A program made the translations under genes and the position numbers. The notes below the pieces were generated by a model. That model saw only the letters and a program-made list of their open reading frames with translations, searched no databases and was not told the origin of the DNA. Shown here one piece after another: positions 26,061-35,379 of a DNA stretch of 64,000 bases. The DNA comes from Thermogemmatispora onikobensis (GTDB lineage: Bacteria; Chloroflexota; Ktedonobacteria; Ktedonobacterales; Ktedonobacteraceae), in NCBI RefSeq assembly GCF_001748285.1, contig NZ_BDGT01000026.1, positions 1 to 64,000 on the forward strand, given 5' to 3'. Within the stretch, counting starts at the first letter, position 1, and each line of letters begins with the position of its first letter.

Positions 26061-27002
26061 CTAGCTGCTGGCGGGCTTCTGACCGTAGGTGACTACGAAG
26101 GGACAGCGGGTCTGCAGCGTGTTCCATTCCTGGCTCGCACGCTCAATCAGATCCAGCACCTCCTGCTCCGGGACGTGGGAGAGGGTGGCGATCGGCCCGC
26201 TTACGGCTTTAGAGGCCTCGCGGAGATCAAGCGCCAATAGGGAGCCAAGCCGTCCCCCCCAGTCACCGACGGGAGCCTCAACCAGCTGGCGCTGAATATT
26301 GATGAGGCCAGCCTCCACCAGATAGCGCTCCAGTGAGCGCAGTACAACCCCTTCGACGTCCAGTCCACGTAGAGCAGCCAGGGGCCTCCCCAGCTGATAG
26401 AATGCGCGCGTAGCTGGCCCCGCCGGTACGAAATCGTGCATAGTGCTGGTCTCAACCAGCTCAACCCAGCCACCAGGAGCAGTGACGCGCGCCAGCTCCT
26501 GCACCAGCCCTGGCCACGAGGGCAGAGGCACAGCCAGAATCAGCAGTCGCTGGTGAACAAAATCGAACGAGCCACTTTCGAAGGGCAGCCCCTGCAGGGC
26601 ATCGCCTTGCACGAAGCGAAAGTTCGCTGGAGGCGTGCTGGTGACCTTGACCTGCTCCAGATCGAAGCCGATGACTTCAGCGTGAGGAAATTGCTGGGCC
26701 AGCTCAAAGGCCCACTGACCTGTGCCGCACCCCACGTCGAGGATACGGCGCGGCTGACCAATCGGGGCCAAATAGTTGCCGCGTAGCAGGCTGCGCAGGA
26801 CATAATGCTGGAAGTCGAGCCGGTTCACCTCGCCGAGGTCTTTAGGCAGCAAGTAGGGCTGCTCTTGGAGATAACGACGGTTGCCCTGCAGGCGCGGTAG
26901 AGCACCCTCGCCAGTTTGCCGATCAGGCGCGGACGGAGTCGAACCTGTTGGACCAGCGGCAGTGGCTGGAACGCGGCGGCGACGGAAGAACCACCAGGGC
27001 AT
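26061..27002 (-). CDS. Class I SAM-dependent methyltransferase
   Basis: In this 313-residue protein motif I ILDVGCGTGQWAFELA is at residues about 88-103. The acidic loop of motif II is VIGFDLEQV, motif IV SFDFVHQRLL, and post-motif LARVTAPGGWVELVE. Length and motif order are those of small-molecule methyltransferases of the UbiE/Methyltransf_25 group. The first 40 residues are basic and low in structure. It is isolated, convergent with the ROK gene, so neither substrate nor pathway can be inferred. Confidence 0.85.
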   Translation of the reverse strand: MPWWFFRRRRVPATAAGPTGSTPSAPDRQTGEGALPRLQGNRRYLQEQPYLLPKDLGEVNRLDFQHYVLRSLLRGNYLAPIGQPRRILDVGCGTGQWAFELAQQFPHAEVIGFDLEQVKVTSTPPANFRFVQGDALQGLPFESGSFDFVHQRLLILAVPLPSWPGLVQELARVTAPGGWVELVETSTMHDFVPAGPATRAFYQLGRPLAALRGLDVEGVVLRSLERYLVEAGLINIQRQLVEAPVGDWGGRLGSLLALDLREASKAVSGPIATLSHVPEQEVLDLIERASQEWNTLQTRCPFVVTYGQKPASS

Positions 27003-27547
27003 CGGCAGCTCCTTTCCCCTCTTCGGGTGTCAGATCTCCTGTGAGGACGTTCCTGCCTCTGCTCAGTACCCTCCCTCTTATGATACCTTCCACCTGCCAA
27101 TCAGCTGCCTGCTTACTCGCCAGCCAGGAGCACGGCCCAAAAGAAAAAGCAGCAGGCCACAACCACAGAACGAAAGCCAGGCCGGGCCTCTGGAGAAGTC
27201 AGGATCGTTTCCCTCTCAGGCCAGAGGCATCTCCTACTAGCTGGCAGGAGACGCTTCTCTGCCAGGAGTCTAGAGAAGTAGACTGGTCTCTGTCAATGTG
27301 TAGCAGAGGGAAAAAGGCGCTCCCCTTTATTTTTATGGTTTCTTAATGCGTTGTCTGTCTCCTGCCTGCCCGTCCGTTTAGCTGAGCCGTTCCTCAATAG
27401 GGCCTCATAAGAGGCGCTACGACCAGGCCGGGCGCCGAGACTGCCTTAGAGCGCTGATACTGAGAGGAGGCGTTGTCAGCTCTTCTGGCTCACCAGCCAC
27501 CACGGCCACCAGATAGGCATCAATCAAGGGGCTTTCTGTAGATCAGA
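27003..27547. other. Non-coding stretch of about 545 bp
   Basis: I see no gene. Two short inverted repeats occur: 27241-27264 (7 bp plus bulged extension) and 27267-27284 (6 bp). They could form the 3' end of the Imm5-like transcript on the minus strand. Confidence 0.4.
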
Positions 27548-28060
27548 TCAAGAGAAGACGAACCAGCAAAGAGCGTTGCGGGCCTGCTGATCGTCAAGAA
27601 CCAGCTCACGAATGGCGTCGGGCAGTTGATCGCGCTGCCATTGGCACTCACGCAGCCGAACGCGCTCGCGCTCGCCCGCCGGTGCGGCAGCCTGAGCGGC
27701 CTTGATCGCATAGGCGGCGGCGCCCAGTGCATGGGCGGCGACATGGGCAACAACGGCAGCCTGACCAGCGGCATAGGCGGCGTAGCGAGCGGCCCCGCGC
27801 AGGTCTCTGGCTGCTGCCATTGCATGCCCACCTGCCGCGCGGGCCTCCATCATCTTGATCTCGCCAAGGACCCAGGCGCGGACAGAGGCGATGGCCTGAC
27901 GCGGTCGAAGATCTTCCGCGCGCACCGACTCGAAGAGCGGCAGCACGTGCTCAGCGCAGGTCGCTGCCCAAAGGGCGAGCAAGTGGTGATGCTCATCGGT
28001 GAGCGTCCCCCCGCGGCGGATGGTCACCAGGCGCGGATCGCGCTCCTTCGGTAAAATCAT
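27548..28060 (-). CDS. Imm5-like putative immunity protein
   Basis: This 170-residue alanine- and histidine-rich helical protein starts MILPKERDPRLVTIRRGGTL and continues LLALWAATCAEHVLPLFE. The repeated helices AARDLRGAARYAAYAAGQAA and AHVAAHALGAAAYAIKAA follow. This matches the pattern of the Imm5 family of predicted polymorphic-toxin immunity proteins. I chose the ATG at 28060 (GAGGG upstream), since family members start with this sequence; an ORF start at 28120 adds 20 unrelated residues. No toxin gene is adjacent. The family is widespread and may have another role. Confidence 0.7.
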   Translation of the reverse strand: MILPKERDPRLVTIRRGGTLTDEHHHLLALWAATCAEHVLPLFESVRAEDLRPRQAIASVRAWVLGEIKMMEARAAGGHAMAAARDLRGAARYAAYAAGQAAVVAHVAAHALGAAAYAIKAAQAAAPAGERERVRLRECQWQRDQLPDAIRELVLDDQQARNALCWFVFS

Positions 28061-28224
28061 ATCCCTCGTTCCTTTCCAGCCAAATGTGTGCAGGAATCTA
28101 CTGAGGTGAGCCAGATCCATGTGGGCCGTCTCGCCAGCGGTCTTTGCCCGGCCCGACGGAAACCTGACCGCGAGTTGGCGAGGAGGCTGATGATTTGTTT
28201 GTCTCCTCGTGATGTGCCCGAGAC

Positions 28225-29850
28225 TTAACCTGGGCGCGCGTCGCTCTCCGATCCACTCAGGTTGGAATCAGCCTCGTCAAGCCTGGCTGGCGAAGCCTTG
28301 CTCTCCTGAAAGCCCGGCAAGGAGCGGACCATGCCCTGAATCTCGCGCCATTGCTGGTGCGCCGAGCGCAGACGGCAGCGCATAAAATCGATACTCATGC
28401 TCAGGTCCTGCTGGGTGCGTCGCTGGGCGGCATCGCGGATCACCAGCGTTCCCACAACCGAGGCAGTCTCTCCCACCAGAGTGCCAGCGACCTGCCCGAT
28501 CAGCGAGTAGAGCAGGCCGTTGTTGGTCAGCGTGACCTCAAGGAGGGCTCCGGCAATATTAAAGACGATCACTACTATGGGGGACCAAACCCTCAGCCGG
28601 ATATGCTGTCTTCTCTCTTGCATCAGATGGGCAATTTTTCTTGTCAAGCGCATGTAGCTCTCATACACATGAGCGGCGCCACCGTCGGCGAACGTCTGAG
28701 GTTGGGCGAGCAGGGTCCGCAGCTGCTGCATGTAGTGCTGCCATTCATCCATGCGGCGGATCTCGGCCACATCCTGCAGACTGAGCAGATGCAGAGACGG
28801 AAGGTTCAGTCCTTGTTGGACGAGATCAAAGGCCAGGCGCTTCAGGTGCTGCACGATCTCCTCGCCGGTGATCAACGGCAACCGTTGGGGGGCAGTCAGC
28901 TCCTGCAAGGAGATACGTGGCAGGCTATCGGCGGGCGTCAACAGATAACTGCCCAGAGCATCAGGCAGATTCGCATTATAGCGCAGATCGAAGAGCTGCT
29001 TCAACTCGGCAGCGAAAGGCTTGCGGCGATCGTAGCGCCGCTCTGCCGTATTTGGCCCGGTGACCACAAACTCCTTATAGAGAGCATCGCGCGTCACCTC
29101 CTTGCCGGCGGCGGTCAGATCGAGACAAAAGCGTTCGACCTCGACCAGGCGCTGGCGAAAAGGCTCCCTGGCGCTTTCTGGCAGGCCGAGGTCCTGCAGC
29201 CAGAGATCGAGATCATGCTGGGTAATGGACTTGGCGAAACTGGCAAAGGGATGCACCAGCAGCCGCCTGGCCCGGCGTGCATTCTCCTGATCATCCCAGG
29301 AAAGGCGGAGACAGCGAGGGCGTACCTCCTGGCAGATCTCCCGCCACTGCTCGAAGGCAGCCGTGACGCCAAAAGCTTCTCCCTGGCCTGCTGGCAAGGA
29401 CTGCGGCGGGTCTGCCGGACTGCGCTCGTGGAGCAGGAAAGGGACAATGACCGCCTTTTCGAGCAACTCCTCGAAGATCAGGCGCGCCGGATTACGTCGA
29501 CCGACGTAATCCTGGGTCACTGCTGACGAGTTATAAAGGTAAGCGCGATTAAGAATAAGCTGTTCGCTGTGGATCAGGAAGCGGATATACTCCGAGCGCA
29601 CGTGATGTCTTAAAATTTGCTTGTGGTCCGATGTCATTTCCCCCGCCTGAAACGCTGGCTCAAGCAAGCTGCGCGGAAGCCACTGATTATCGAGGGCCTG
29701 AGCTACAACTGGAATATTCTCCAACTCATCGATGTTCAGACGCTCAAATTCAACGTTGCCTTCGCGTCCAATCCTGTCCGCTGGCTGGGGCTGCGTTGGC
29801 TGGGCCTGGTCCCGGCTCGGTGGTAAAGATGATTCGGGAGACTGATTCAA
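28225..29850 (-). CDS. Uncharacterised protein with C-terminal membrane segments
   Basis: I do not recognise the family of this 541-residue protein. The first 30 residues are a proline/glutamine-rich tail. Residues about 30-410 are mixed helical and charged with no known motif, and contain an FDLRYNANLPDALG segment. At about 430-475 are two adjoining hydrophobic stretches (VVIVFNIAGALLEVTL and LLYSLIGQVAGTLVGETASVVG), so it is probably membrane-anchored with a large cytoplasmic domain. The C-terminal tail is again polar. The start is TTG at 29850 with AAAGGAG seven bases upstream. It lies upstream of, and on the same strand as, the Imm5-like gene, but 164 bases away. Confidence 0.75.
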   Translation of the reverse strand: MNQSPESSLPPSRDQAQPTQPQPADRIGREGNVEFERLNIDELENIPVVAQALDNQWLPRSLLEPAFQAGEMTSDHKQILRHHVRSEYIRFLIHSEQLILNRAYLYNSSAVTQDYVGRRNPARLIFEELLEKAVIVPFLLHERSPADPPQSLPAGQGEAFGVTAAFEQWREICQEVRPRCLRLSWDDQENARRARRLLVHPFASFAKSITQHDLDLWLQDLGLPESAREPFRQRLVEVERFCLDLTAAGKEVTRDALYKEFVVTGPNTAERRYDRRKPFAAELKQLFDLRYNANLPDALGSYLLTPADSLPRISLQELTAPQRLPLITGEEIVQHLKRLAFDLVQQGLNLPSLHLLSLQDVAEIRRMDEWQHYMQQLRTLLAQPQTFADGGAAHVYESYMRLTRKIAHLMQERRQHIRLRVWSPIVVIVFNIAGALLEVTLTNNGLLYSLIGQVAGTLVGETASVVGTLVIRDAAQRRTQQDLSMSIDFMRCRLRSAHQQWREIQGMVRSLPGFQESKASPARLDEADSNLSGSESDARPG

Positions 29851-30670
29851 GGCCAGACTCCTTTCGCTCAGAGAAGTAGCGTTCTGCTCTACTGTCCTAT
29901 GCGTCGCTCCTTGGATGAAGGATAAGGCTGAGTTCCCTCTGATTACTCCTAAACGCTACTGCTTGCTCCATCCTCCAATGGAGAGGTCAGGCTGTCTGCT
30001 ACCAGGGTTATAACGCAGGTCAGGAGAAGGGATTGCCGGTCCGGCCACTCTCCAGGGGACCGACTGCCATGCTGGCTGAAGACCTGGAGCCTGGAACGGG
30101 AAAGCCTGGAGCGGTTGCCTGGCTTGCAGTAGGAGACCGGACGGAGAGAGGTCGAAAGCTTGTCTCCGGGAGGGGTGTCCTGGTGGAAAGGAACCGGGCC
30201 GTTGGTGGAGGAGAGACGAGGTCGGCGAGTGACCCAGGACCCTGGCGTGAGTCAGCGTGCTGCGCAACTGGCTGAAGGCCCGCCGAGGAGGCTGCGAGTC
30301 AGAGAGGAGCCCGTGCGCTGCCTGGCAATCATGGGCCTTTGCTCCGTAGCGAATCAAGGAATTGGCTCCTGTGGCCACGAGTACATGCCCAAAGAGAGAT
30401 ACGGGAATTGTATCATACTTCCTTCTTCTGCGTCAAGCTATGATCAGCCAGGGTGATAGAGGCGGAGCCGGCTGAGAGAGGGTCTGGCCGGAGGCGCACC
30501 TTGACAGCGACGAAAAGGCTGGACTACTCTGGAACGTGTTGGGCATCGTGGATCTGCTGAAGGCGCGGCCAAGCCTGCTTGCTCATGAACCGAGCTCCTG
30601 CGTGCGGCCTGGCGCCTTCCCTGACGTAGTGACTGAGGATCTTACCAGGTTTTGCAGGAGCAAGAACGAG
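29851..30670. other. Intergenic stretch of about 820 bp
   Basis: This lies between divergent genes. Open frames here are short, arginine/proline-rich or low-complexity, and none has a convincing ribosome binding site. I see no RNA gene. Confidence 0.4.
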
Positions 30671-31369
30671 ATGAAGAATCCAGAGCAGTACTTCGAACTG
30701 GTTCAGGAGCGCCCCCAGCTCTTCAGCAATCCCGAGGGGACTGCCATTACAATCCTGCTTGATCAGGAAGCGATTGCTCAGGCCGAGGCCGTCATGCAAG
30801 CGGCACTCATCGAGCAAGGAATAGACCCGGCCAGGGCCAGGGAATGGTCGCAGGCAGGCCTCGCCTATCGTGATCAATACCTGCTTGTGCTGCGCGATGC
30901 GGTACGTTTCCCAGATGGCGCGCTCGGTACCTATCTCCGCCTGGTGGAGCCGAGAGAGCATACGCCCGGTGTCGCGATCCTCCCGATGTATCAGGGAAAA
31001 GTCCTGCTGCTACGTCATTTTCGTCATGCCACGCGCACCTGGCATCTAGAGATTCCACGAGGATTTGGTTGGCAAGGATGCACCAGAGAAGAAAGCGCCT
31101 ATAGAGAGCTGGAAGAAGAGCTAGGGGCAAGACCTTTACGTCTCGTCCCTCTGGGACAGATCCATCCCAATACCGGCATGACGGCGGAGTGCGACGAACT
31201 CTTTTACGCTGAAGTCGCGGCCTACGGCGAGACAGACAGGCGGGAGGCCATTCAAGAGATTCTGCCGACGCCGCTCCCCCTATTTGAGCGTCTGCTCCGT
31301 GAAAACGAGATCACCGATAGCTTCACACTAGCGGCCTATGCGCAAGCCAAAGCCCGGGGACTCCTCTAG
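30671..31369 (+). CDS. NUDIX hydrolase
   Basis: In this 232-residue protein the Nudix box is seen as GCTREESAYRELEEELG (residues about 140-156), close to the consensus Gx5Ex7REUXEEXGU and containing the metal-binding glutamates. The preceding segment (HTPGVAILPMYQGKVLLLRHFRHATR) and IPRGFG match ADP-ribose/nucleoside-sugar pyrophosphatases. The N-terminal 80 residues are not part of the fold. The ATG at 30671 follows AGGAG; a longer frame from 30536 has no such site. Likely substrates are ADP-ribose-like nucleotides, but this is not certain. Confidence 0.85.
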   Translation: MKNPEQYFELVQERPQLFSNPEGTAITILLDQEAIAQAEAVMQAALIEQGIDPARAREWSQAGLAYRDQYLLVLRDAVRFPDGALGTYLRLVEPREHTPGVAILPMYQGKVLLLRHFRHATRTWHLEIPRGFGWQGCTREESAYRELEEELGARPLRLVPLGQIHPNTGMTAECDELFYAEVAAYGETDRREAIQEILPTPLPLFERLLRENEITDSFTLAAYAQAKARGLL

Positions 31370-31456
31370 CCATCCTGGGCAAGATGCTGTGTCCGGCGGA
31401 GGCACCGCTCGAAGCGAAGGTGGGGGCGGGGACTCCGTTCGCTGCGCTGCTGGGTA

Positions 31457-31465
31457 TGGTATACT
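31457..31465 (+). promoter_or_regulatory. Extended -10 promoter of the two-component operon
   Basis: TGGTATACT (TG-N-TATACT) lies about 58 bases before the response-regulator start. No good -35 is visible, as expected for this class. Confidence 0.5.
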
Positions 31466-31523
31466 CTGCTTCGGAATGCTGCCTGTAAAGAGGTCGCCGC
31501 TGATCGATCAAGGAGGCTGCGCA

Positions 31524-32153
31524 ATGATTCGCGTCCTGATAGCAGACGATCACAAAGTAGTGCGTCAAGGATTGCGCCTCTTTCTCCGTATGGACCCAGA
31601 GATCGAAATTGTAGGTGAGGCAGCGAACGGCGCCGAGGCCGTCGAACTGGCGCGCCAGCTGATGCCCGATGTCGTCCTGATGGACATTCTGATGCCTGTC
31701 ATGGACGGCATCGCCGCCACAGCAGCCATTCGCAAAGAGCTGCCCGAGATCGAAGTGCTCGGGCTGACCAGCGTGCTCGATGAGAAAACCATTGTCGAAA
31801 TTATGCGAGCTGGCGCCATTGGCTATCTGCTCAAAGACCTCGACGGCGAAGAACTGTGTCGCTCCCTGCACGCAGCAGCCGCTGGCCAGGTGCAGCTTGC
31901 CCCCTCGGCCCTCACTCATCTGATGCACGAGCTGCGCGGGCAGGACCAGGTTGAGAAGCTTACTGAGCGCGAAAAGCAGGTGCTTCAGCTTGTCGGCCAG
32001 GGCCAGTCGAACAAAGAGATTGCGCGCTCACTCCGTCTGCGCGAAGAGACAGTCAAGACCCACGTCAGCAACATTCTCCACAAGCTCGGCGTACAGAGTC
32101 GCACCCAGGCCGTCCTGTATGCCATGCGCAATGGCTTAATGCCCGCGCCCTAG
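31524..32153 (+). CDS. NarL/FixJ-family response regulator
   Basis: This 209-residue protein has a receiver domain with acidic pocket ADDH (residues 7-10), phospho-acceptor Asp54 (LMDILMP) and the conserved lysine in LLKDLDG. The LuxR-type helix-turn-helix is at about 145-205 (LTEREKQVLQLVGQGQSNKEIA, then TVKTHVSNILHKLGVQSR). ATG 31524 has AAGGAGG upstream; an earlier ORF start at 31338 is rejected. The partner kinase is encoded next, 52 bases downstream. Confidence 0.93.
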   Translation: MIRVLIADDHKVVRQGLRLFLRMDPEIEIVGEAANGAEAVELARQLMPDVVLMDILMPVMDGIAATAAIRKELPEIEVLGLTSVLDEKTIVEIMRAGAIGYLLKDLDGEELCRSLHAAAAGQVQLAPSALTHLMHELRGQDQVEKLTEREKQVLQLVGQGQSNKEIARSLRLREETVKTHVSNILHKLGVQSRTQAVLYAMRNGLMPAP

Positions 32154-32205
32154 CACCTTCCTCGTCTATCCCACCGGGGAGGTGCGCCTCAAGGGAGGTA
32201 CCACC

Positions 32206-33768
32206 ATGTTAAGCAGCTCGCGACCCGCCCTGACCTCTCGCAGAGCAGGGGGCAACCACCTGCCCCTTCAGCACCTTTTGCATCTCAGTCGGTTAGACCC
32301 GACCATCGTCGCGCCTTTGCTGGATCTGTCTCCAGACGGTTACCTGATCAGCAATGCCGAGCAGATCTGTCTCTATGGGAATCGGGCTGCCGCCGAGATC
32401 TTCGGACGTGAAGCCAGCAGCCTGCAGGGCCAGCCTCTGAGCGTCCTCTTCCCCCAGCAGCAAAGCGATAGCGCCCAGCTCTTCAGCCTGCGGGCCGGGC
32501 GCTGGTCTGCGGTCATTCTGCGTTCCAGTGGAGAGAAACGGGAAGTAGAATGCCAGCAGAGCGTCATCGAGAGTCAGGGAGAGTGGTTCACCATCATCGT
32601 CATGCGTGACCTCACCTTCCAGCGCCAGCTTGAACGCAAAGCTGAAGTGCTGGCTCAGTTTGCCAGCACGCTGGTTGGAGCCGGCTCGCTGGAAGCCACG
32701 CTCAACGCCCTAGCCCGGAGCGTGGTCCAGGCAACAGGGGTCATGGCCTGCCTCGTACCGCTTATCAACGGTGATCCTCCTCTCTTCCGCGTGGTCGGCA
32801 GCTACGGTCTCCCGCCAGGCTATGCCCCCGGCCTGGTGCGACTGGTGCAGCAGGGCATCTGCCTCCCTACCATGCAGGCTTACGCGGAGCGGCGGACGGT
32901 CGTGGCGACCGGTCTGCGTCAGGCATTACTGGCCGACCCCCATTACGAGCCTGTTCACCCTTTCCTGCGCGCATCCTGCTGGGAGACCATCGTCTGCATT
33001 CCCTTGATCTATGGCAGCGAATGCCGGGGCGTCTTTACCGTGTATTGTCCGCCGGGGCCGCCGCCCGATGAGAGCGAGATCGCCTTCTTCTCGGCCATTG
33101 CCGATCAAGCAGCCGTTGCTGTCGAGAACGCGCGGCTGCTCCTGACCGCTCAGGAAAAAGCCGCCCTGGAAGAGCGTCAACGCCTGGCGCGTGAACTGCA
33201 CGATTCAGTTGCTCAGGGTCTCTATGGCATCATCTTGGGGGCGCAGGCGGCCCGGGCTGCTCTGGAGGCTGATCAGGCGCACGCGCGCGAATCCCTTGAT
33301 TACGTGCTTTCCCTGGCCAGAGCTACCCATGCAGAGATGCGCTCGCTAATCTTCGCCCTCCATCCCGAAGCCCTGGAGAGCAACGGCATCGTCGAGGCGC
33401 TCGCCCGGCGCGCCGCGGCCATTACAGCCCTGCACCAGCTAAACGTAGAGACACGGCTTGACGCTGAGCCAGCGCTCCCCCTGGAAACCAAAGAAGCGCT
33501 CTATCGCATTGCTCAAGAGGCTCTCTACAACGTGGTCAAGCATGCGCGTGCTCATCGCTGTCAGCTGGCTCTTTACAGAGAGACACGGGCGATAGTTCTG
33601 GAAGTAGGCGATGATGGCCAGGGCTTCGATACCTCTGCCGCCTTTCCCGGCCATCTGGGGCTGCACTCCATGCGCGAGCGCGCCAGTCAGATTGGGGGCA
33701 TCCTGGAGATCATCAGCGTGCCGGCCCAGGGCACACTGGTCCGCGTCACACTCCCACTGGCCACTTAA
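32206..33768 (+). CDS. PAS-GAF sensor histidine kinase (HisKA_3 type)
   Basis: This 520-residue protein has no transmembrane segment, so it is a soluble sensor. A PAS domain (residues about 35-140) is followed by a GAF domain (about 155-320; it contains WETIVCIPLIYG and EIAFFSAIADQAAVAVENA). The dimerisation helix with the phospho-accepting histidine is in RLARELHDSVAQGLYG (about 322-337). The HATPase_c domain has ALYRIAQEALYNVVKHA and GDDGQGFD and GLHSMRERA. ATG 32206 has AAGGGAGG before it. It should phosphorylate the NarL-type regulator upstream. The ligand of the PAS/GAF domains is unknown. Confidence 0.93.
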   Translation: MLSSSRPALTSRRAGGNHLPLQHLLHLSRLDPTIVAPLLDLSPDGYLISNAEQICLYGNRAAAEIFGREASSLQGQPLSVLFPQQQSDSAQLFSLRAGRWSAVILRSSGEKREVECQQSVIESQGEWFTIIVMRDLTFQRQLERKAEVLAQFASTLVGAGSLEATLNALARSVVQATGVMACLVPLINGDPPLFRVVGSYGLPPGYAPGLVRLVQQGICLPTMQAYAERRTVVATGLRQALLADPHYEPVHPFLRASCWETIVCIPLIYGSECRGVFTVYCPPGPPPDESEIAFFSAIADQAAVAVENARLLLTAQEKAALEERQRLARELHDSVAQGLYGIILGAQAARAALEADQAHARESLDYVLSLARATHAEMRSLIFALHPEALESNGIVEALARRAAAITALHQLNVETRLDAEPALPLETKEALYRIAQEALYNVVKHARAHRCQLALYRETRAIVLEVGDDGQGFDTSAAFPGHLGLHSMRERASQIGGILEIISVPAQGTLVRVTLPLAT

Positions 33769-33772
33769 GGAC

Positions 33773-33803
33773 GGCCTCCTTCCCCTTTTTGGGGGAGGAA
33801 GCC
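33773..33803 (+). terminator. Hairpin after the histidine kinase gene
   Basis: A 13-bp stem with one mismatch and one wobble (33773-33785 with 33791-33803) has a TTTTT loop and starts four bases after the stop. It is followed by a C/T-rich tract, not a run of T. Confidence 0.5.
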
Positions 33804-33938
33804 CTCCCTCGAAAGTCTCTCCCTCCGACCATCCTTTGTCCGATGTATTCCACCCTGCCGGGATGCTACGCTAGGAAAGGAAGCGACAGCGGCGCGGAGT
33901 GACCTTATAGCTGTCCCCTGGCAGGAGTGTGCACTGTG

Positions 33939-34352
33939 ATGGACATCCGTCGAGCCGATCATGTAGCTCTGCTGGTAAAAGAGGTAGACCGTTCGCGCCA
34001 GTTCTATAGCCAGGTACTGGGTATGCAGGAGATTCCTCGTCCTCCCAACTTTGACTTCCCCGGGGCCTGGTTGACCAGAGGAGATTTTCAGATCCACCTA
34101 ATTGGCGAAGAAGTTGCCGGGCGTGCCTTGGAAACGCATCCTGGCTATCTGCCCGAGGAGCTGGCCCTCGGGCGTGTCACCCACCTGGCCTTTGAGGTCG
34201 CGAACCTGGAGGTGGCCAGACAGCACCTGCAGGCTCTGGGAGTGCCCATTGTTGGAGGACCGCGACCACGCGGTGATGGCGTCATGCAGCTTTACATCTG
34301 TGATCCCGATGGCCATGTCATCGAACTCTTCACCTGGACATCGCCCTCTTGA
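33939..34352 (+). CDS. VOC-family dioxygenase/lyase-like protein
   Basis: This 137-residue single VOC module carries RADHVALLVKEVDRSRQFYSQ at the N-terminus, THLAFEVANLEVARQHLQ in the middle and the metal-ligand end IYICDPDGHVIELF-like segment (sequence LYICDPDGHVIELF). The pattern fits type I extradiol dioxygenase, fosfomycin-resistance or glyoxalase relatives. It precedes the molybdenum-hydroxylase operon by 145 bases and could serve the same pathway. The ATG at 33939 is preferred to a GTG one codon earlier and a GTG at 33927. Confidence 0.82.
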   Translation: MDIRRADHVALLVKEVDRSRQFYSQVLGMQEIPRPPNFDFPGAWLTRGDFQIHLIGEEVAGRALETHPGYLPEELALGRVTHLAFEVANLEVARQHLQALGVPIVGGPRPRGDGVMQLYICDPDGHVIELFTWTSPS

Positions 34353-34497
34353 GCAAGCAATGGAAGAAGCGATGATCAGAACAGACAGCAAGGATAGTCG
34401 CCCTTGCTCCGAACGAGATCGCAGGGCTACCGCCTGCTCTCTGGCTGACGGCCCCTGACCTGAAGGACTCCGAGACGAGAAAGGAAGGAAACTGCTC

Positions 34498-35379
34498 ATG
34501 AAGCCAGCGCGTTTCCGCTATTTTGCCCCACATACCATCACTGAGGCCGCGCAATTGCTCGACGAGCAGGGTGATGAGGCGCGTCTTCTGGCTGGTGGCC
34601 AGAGCCTGCTTCCCTTGCTCAATCTCCGTCTGGCGCGGCCCTCGGCCCTCATTGACCTCAACGAGATCCAGGCACTGGCCTTCATTCATCCGCGGAATGG
34701 TGGCCTGGTCCTGGGCGCCCTGACACGCGATGCTACCCTGGAGCGCGAGCCACTGGTAGCAGCCCGGCAGCCCCTCCTGGCCGAAGCCGCCCACTACGTC
34801 GGGCACCCCGCCATTCGCCACCGGAGCACGCTGGGTGGTAGCCTCGCCCATGCCGACCCGGCGGCGGAGCTACCCGCCGTGATGCTGGCCCTGGACGCTG
34901 CCTTCACCCTGCAGAGCAGCACTGGCAGCCGCACCGTCGCGGCTGCGGCCTTTTTCAAGGGACCATTTCAGACGGCTCTGCAGCATGGGGAAATTCTGAC
35001 CGAAGTGCACCTTCCTGGCTTGCCGCCCCGCAGTGGTAGCGCCTTCCTCGAATTCGCGCGTCGTGAGGGCGATTACGCCCTGGCCGGTGTTGCCGCTGTC
35101 ATCTGCCTGGCCGAAGATGGCACTATCGCCCAGGCTCGCCTGGCTCTCTGTAGCGTTGCCCCTACCCCCCTACAGGCTATCGCCGCTGAAACCGTCCTCC
35201 GGGGCCGCCATCCCGACAATGCGGCCTGGCAGGCCGCCGCGGAAGCCGTTGTCGATGAACTCAAGGAGCCGCCCGCGGATATCCACGGCTCTGCCGAATA
35301 TCGCCGTCACCTGGCTGGCGTCTTGACCCGGCGTGCCTTGGCGCTGGCCGCCCAGCGCGCAGAAAGGAGTCACTCATGA
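34498..35379 (+). CDS. FAD-binding subunit of a molybdenum hydroxylase (CoxM/XdhB-like)
   Basis: This 293-residue protein contains the two FAD pyrophosphate-binding loops of the family, AGGQSLLPLLNLRLA (residues about 32-46) and STLGGSLAHADPAAELPAV (about 110-128). The C-terminal CODH_flav_C domain follows. It passes electrons from the iron-sulfur subunit to an acceptor. Its stop overlaps the start of the iron-sulfur gene (ATGA), and the order medium-small-large is the cox order. SD: AAGGAAGGAAA. Confidence 0.92.
   Translation: MKPARFRYFAPHTITEAAQLLDEQGDEARLLAGGQSLLPLLNLRLARPSALIDLNEIQALAFIHPRNGGLVLGALTRDATLEREPLVAARQPLLAEAAHYVGHPAIRHRSTLGGSLAHADPAAELPAVMLALDAAFTLQSSTGSRTVAAAAFFKGPFQTALQHGEILTEVHLPGLPPRSGSAFLEFARREGDYALAGVAAVICLAEDGTIAQARLALCSVAPTPLQAIAAETVLRGRHPDNAAWQAAAEAVVDELKEPPADIHGSAEYRRHLAGVLTRRALALAAQRAERSHS

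Noticed and set aside
28351-29526. Plus-strand frame opposite the 541-residue unknown protein
   Set aside because: The minus-strand frame has a TTG start with AAAGGAG at correct spacing and plausible membrane segments. The plus-strand one lacks both.
29956-30378. 140-codon minus-strand frame between divergent genes
   Set aside because: Proline/serine/arginine-rich composition without motif or ribosome binding site; typical of non-coding GC-rich DNA.
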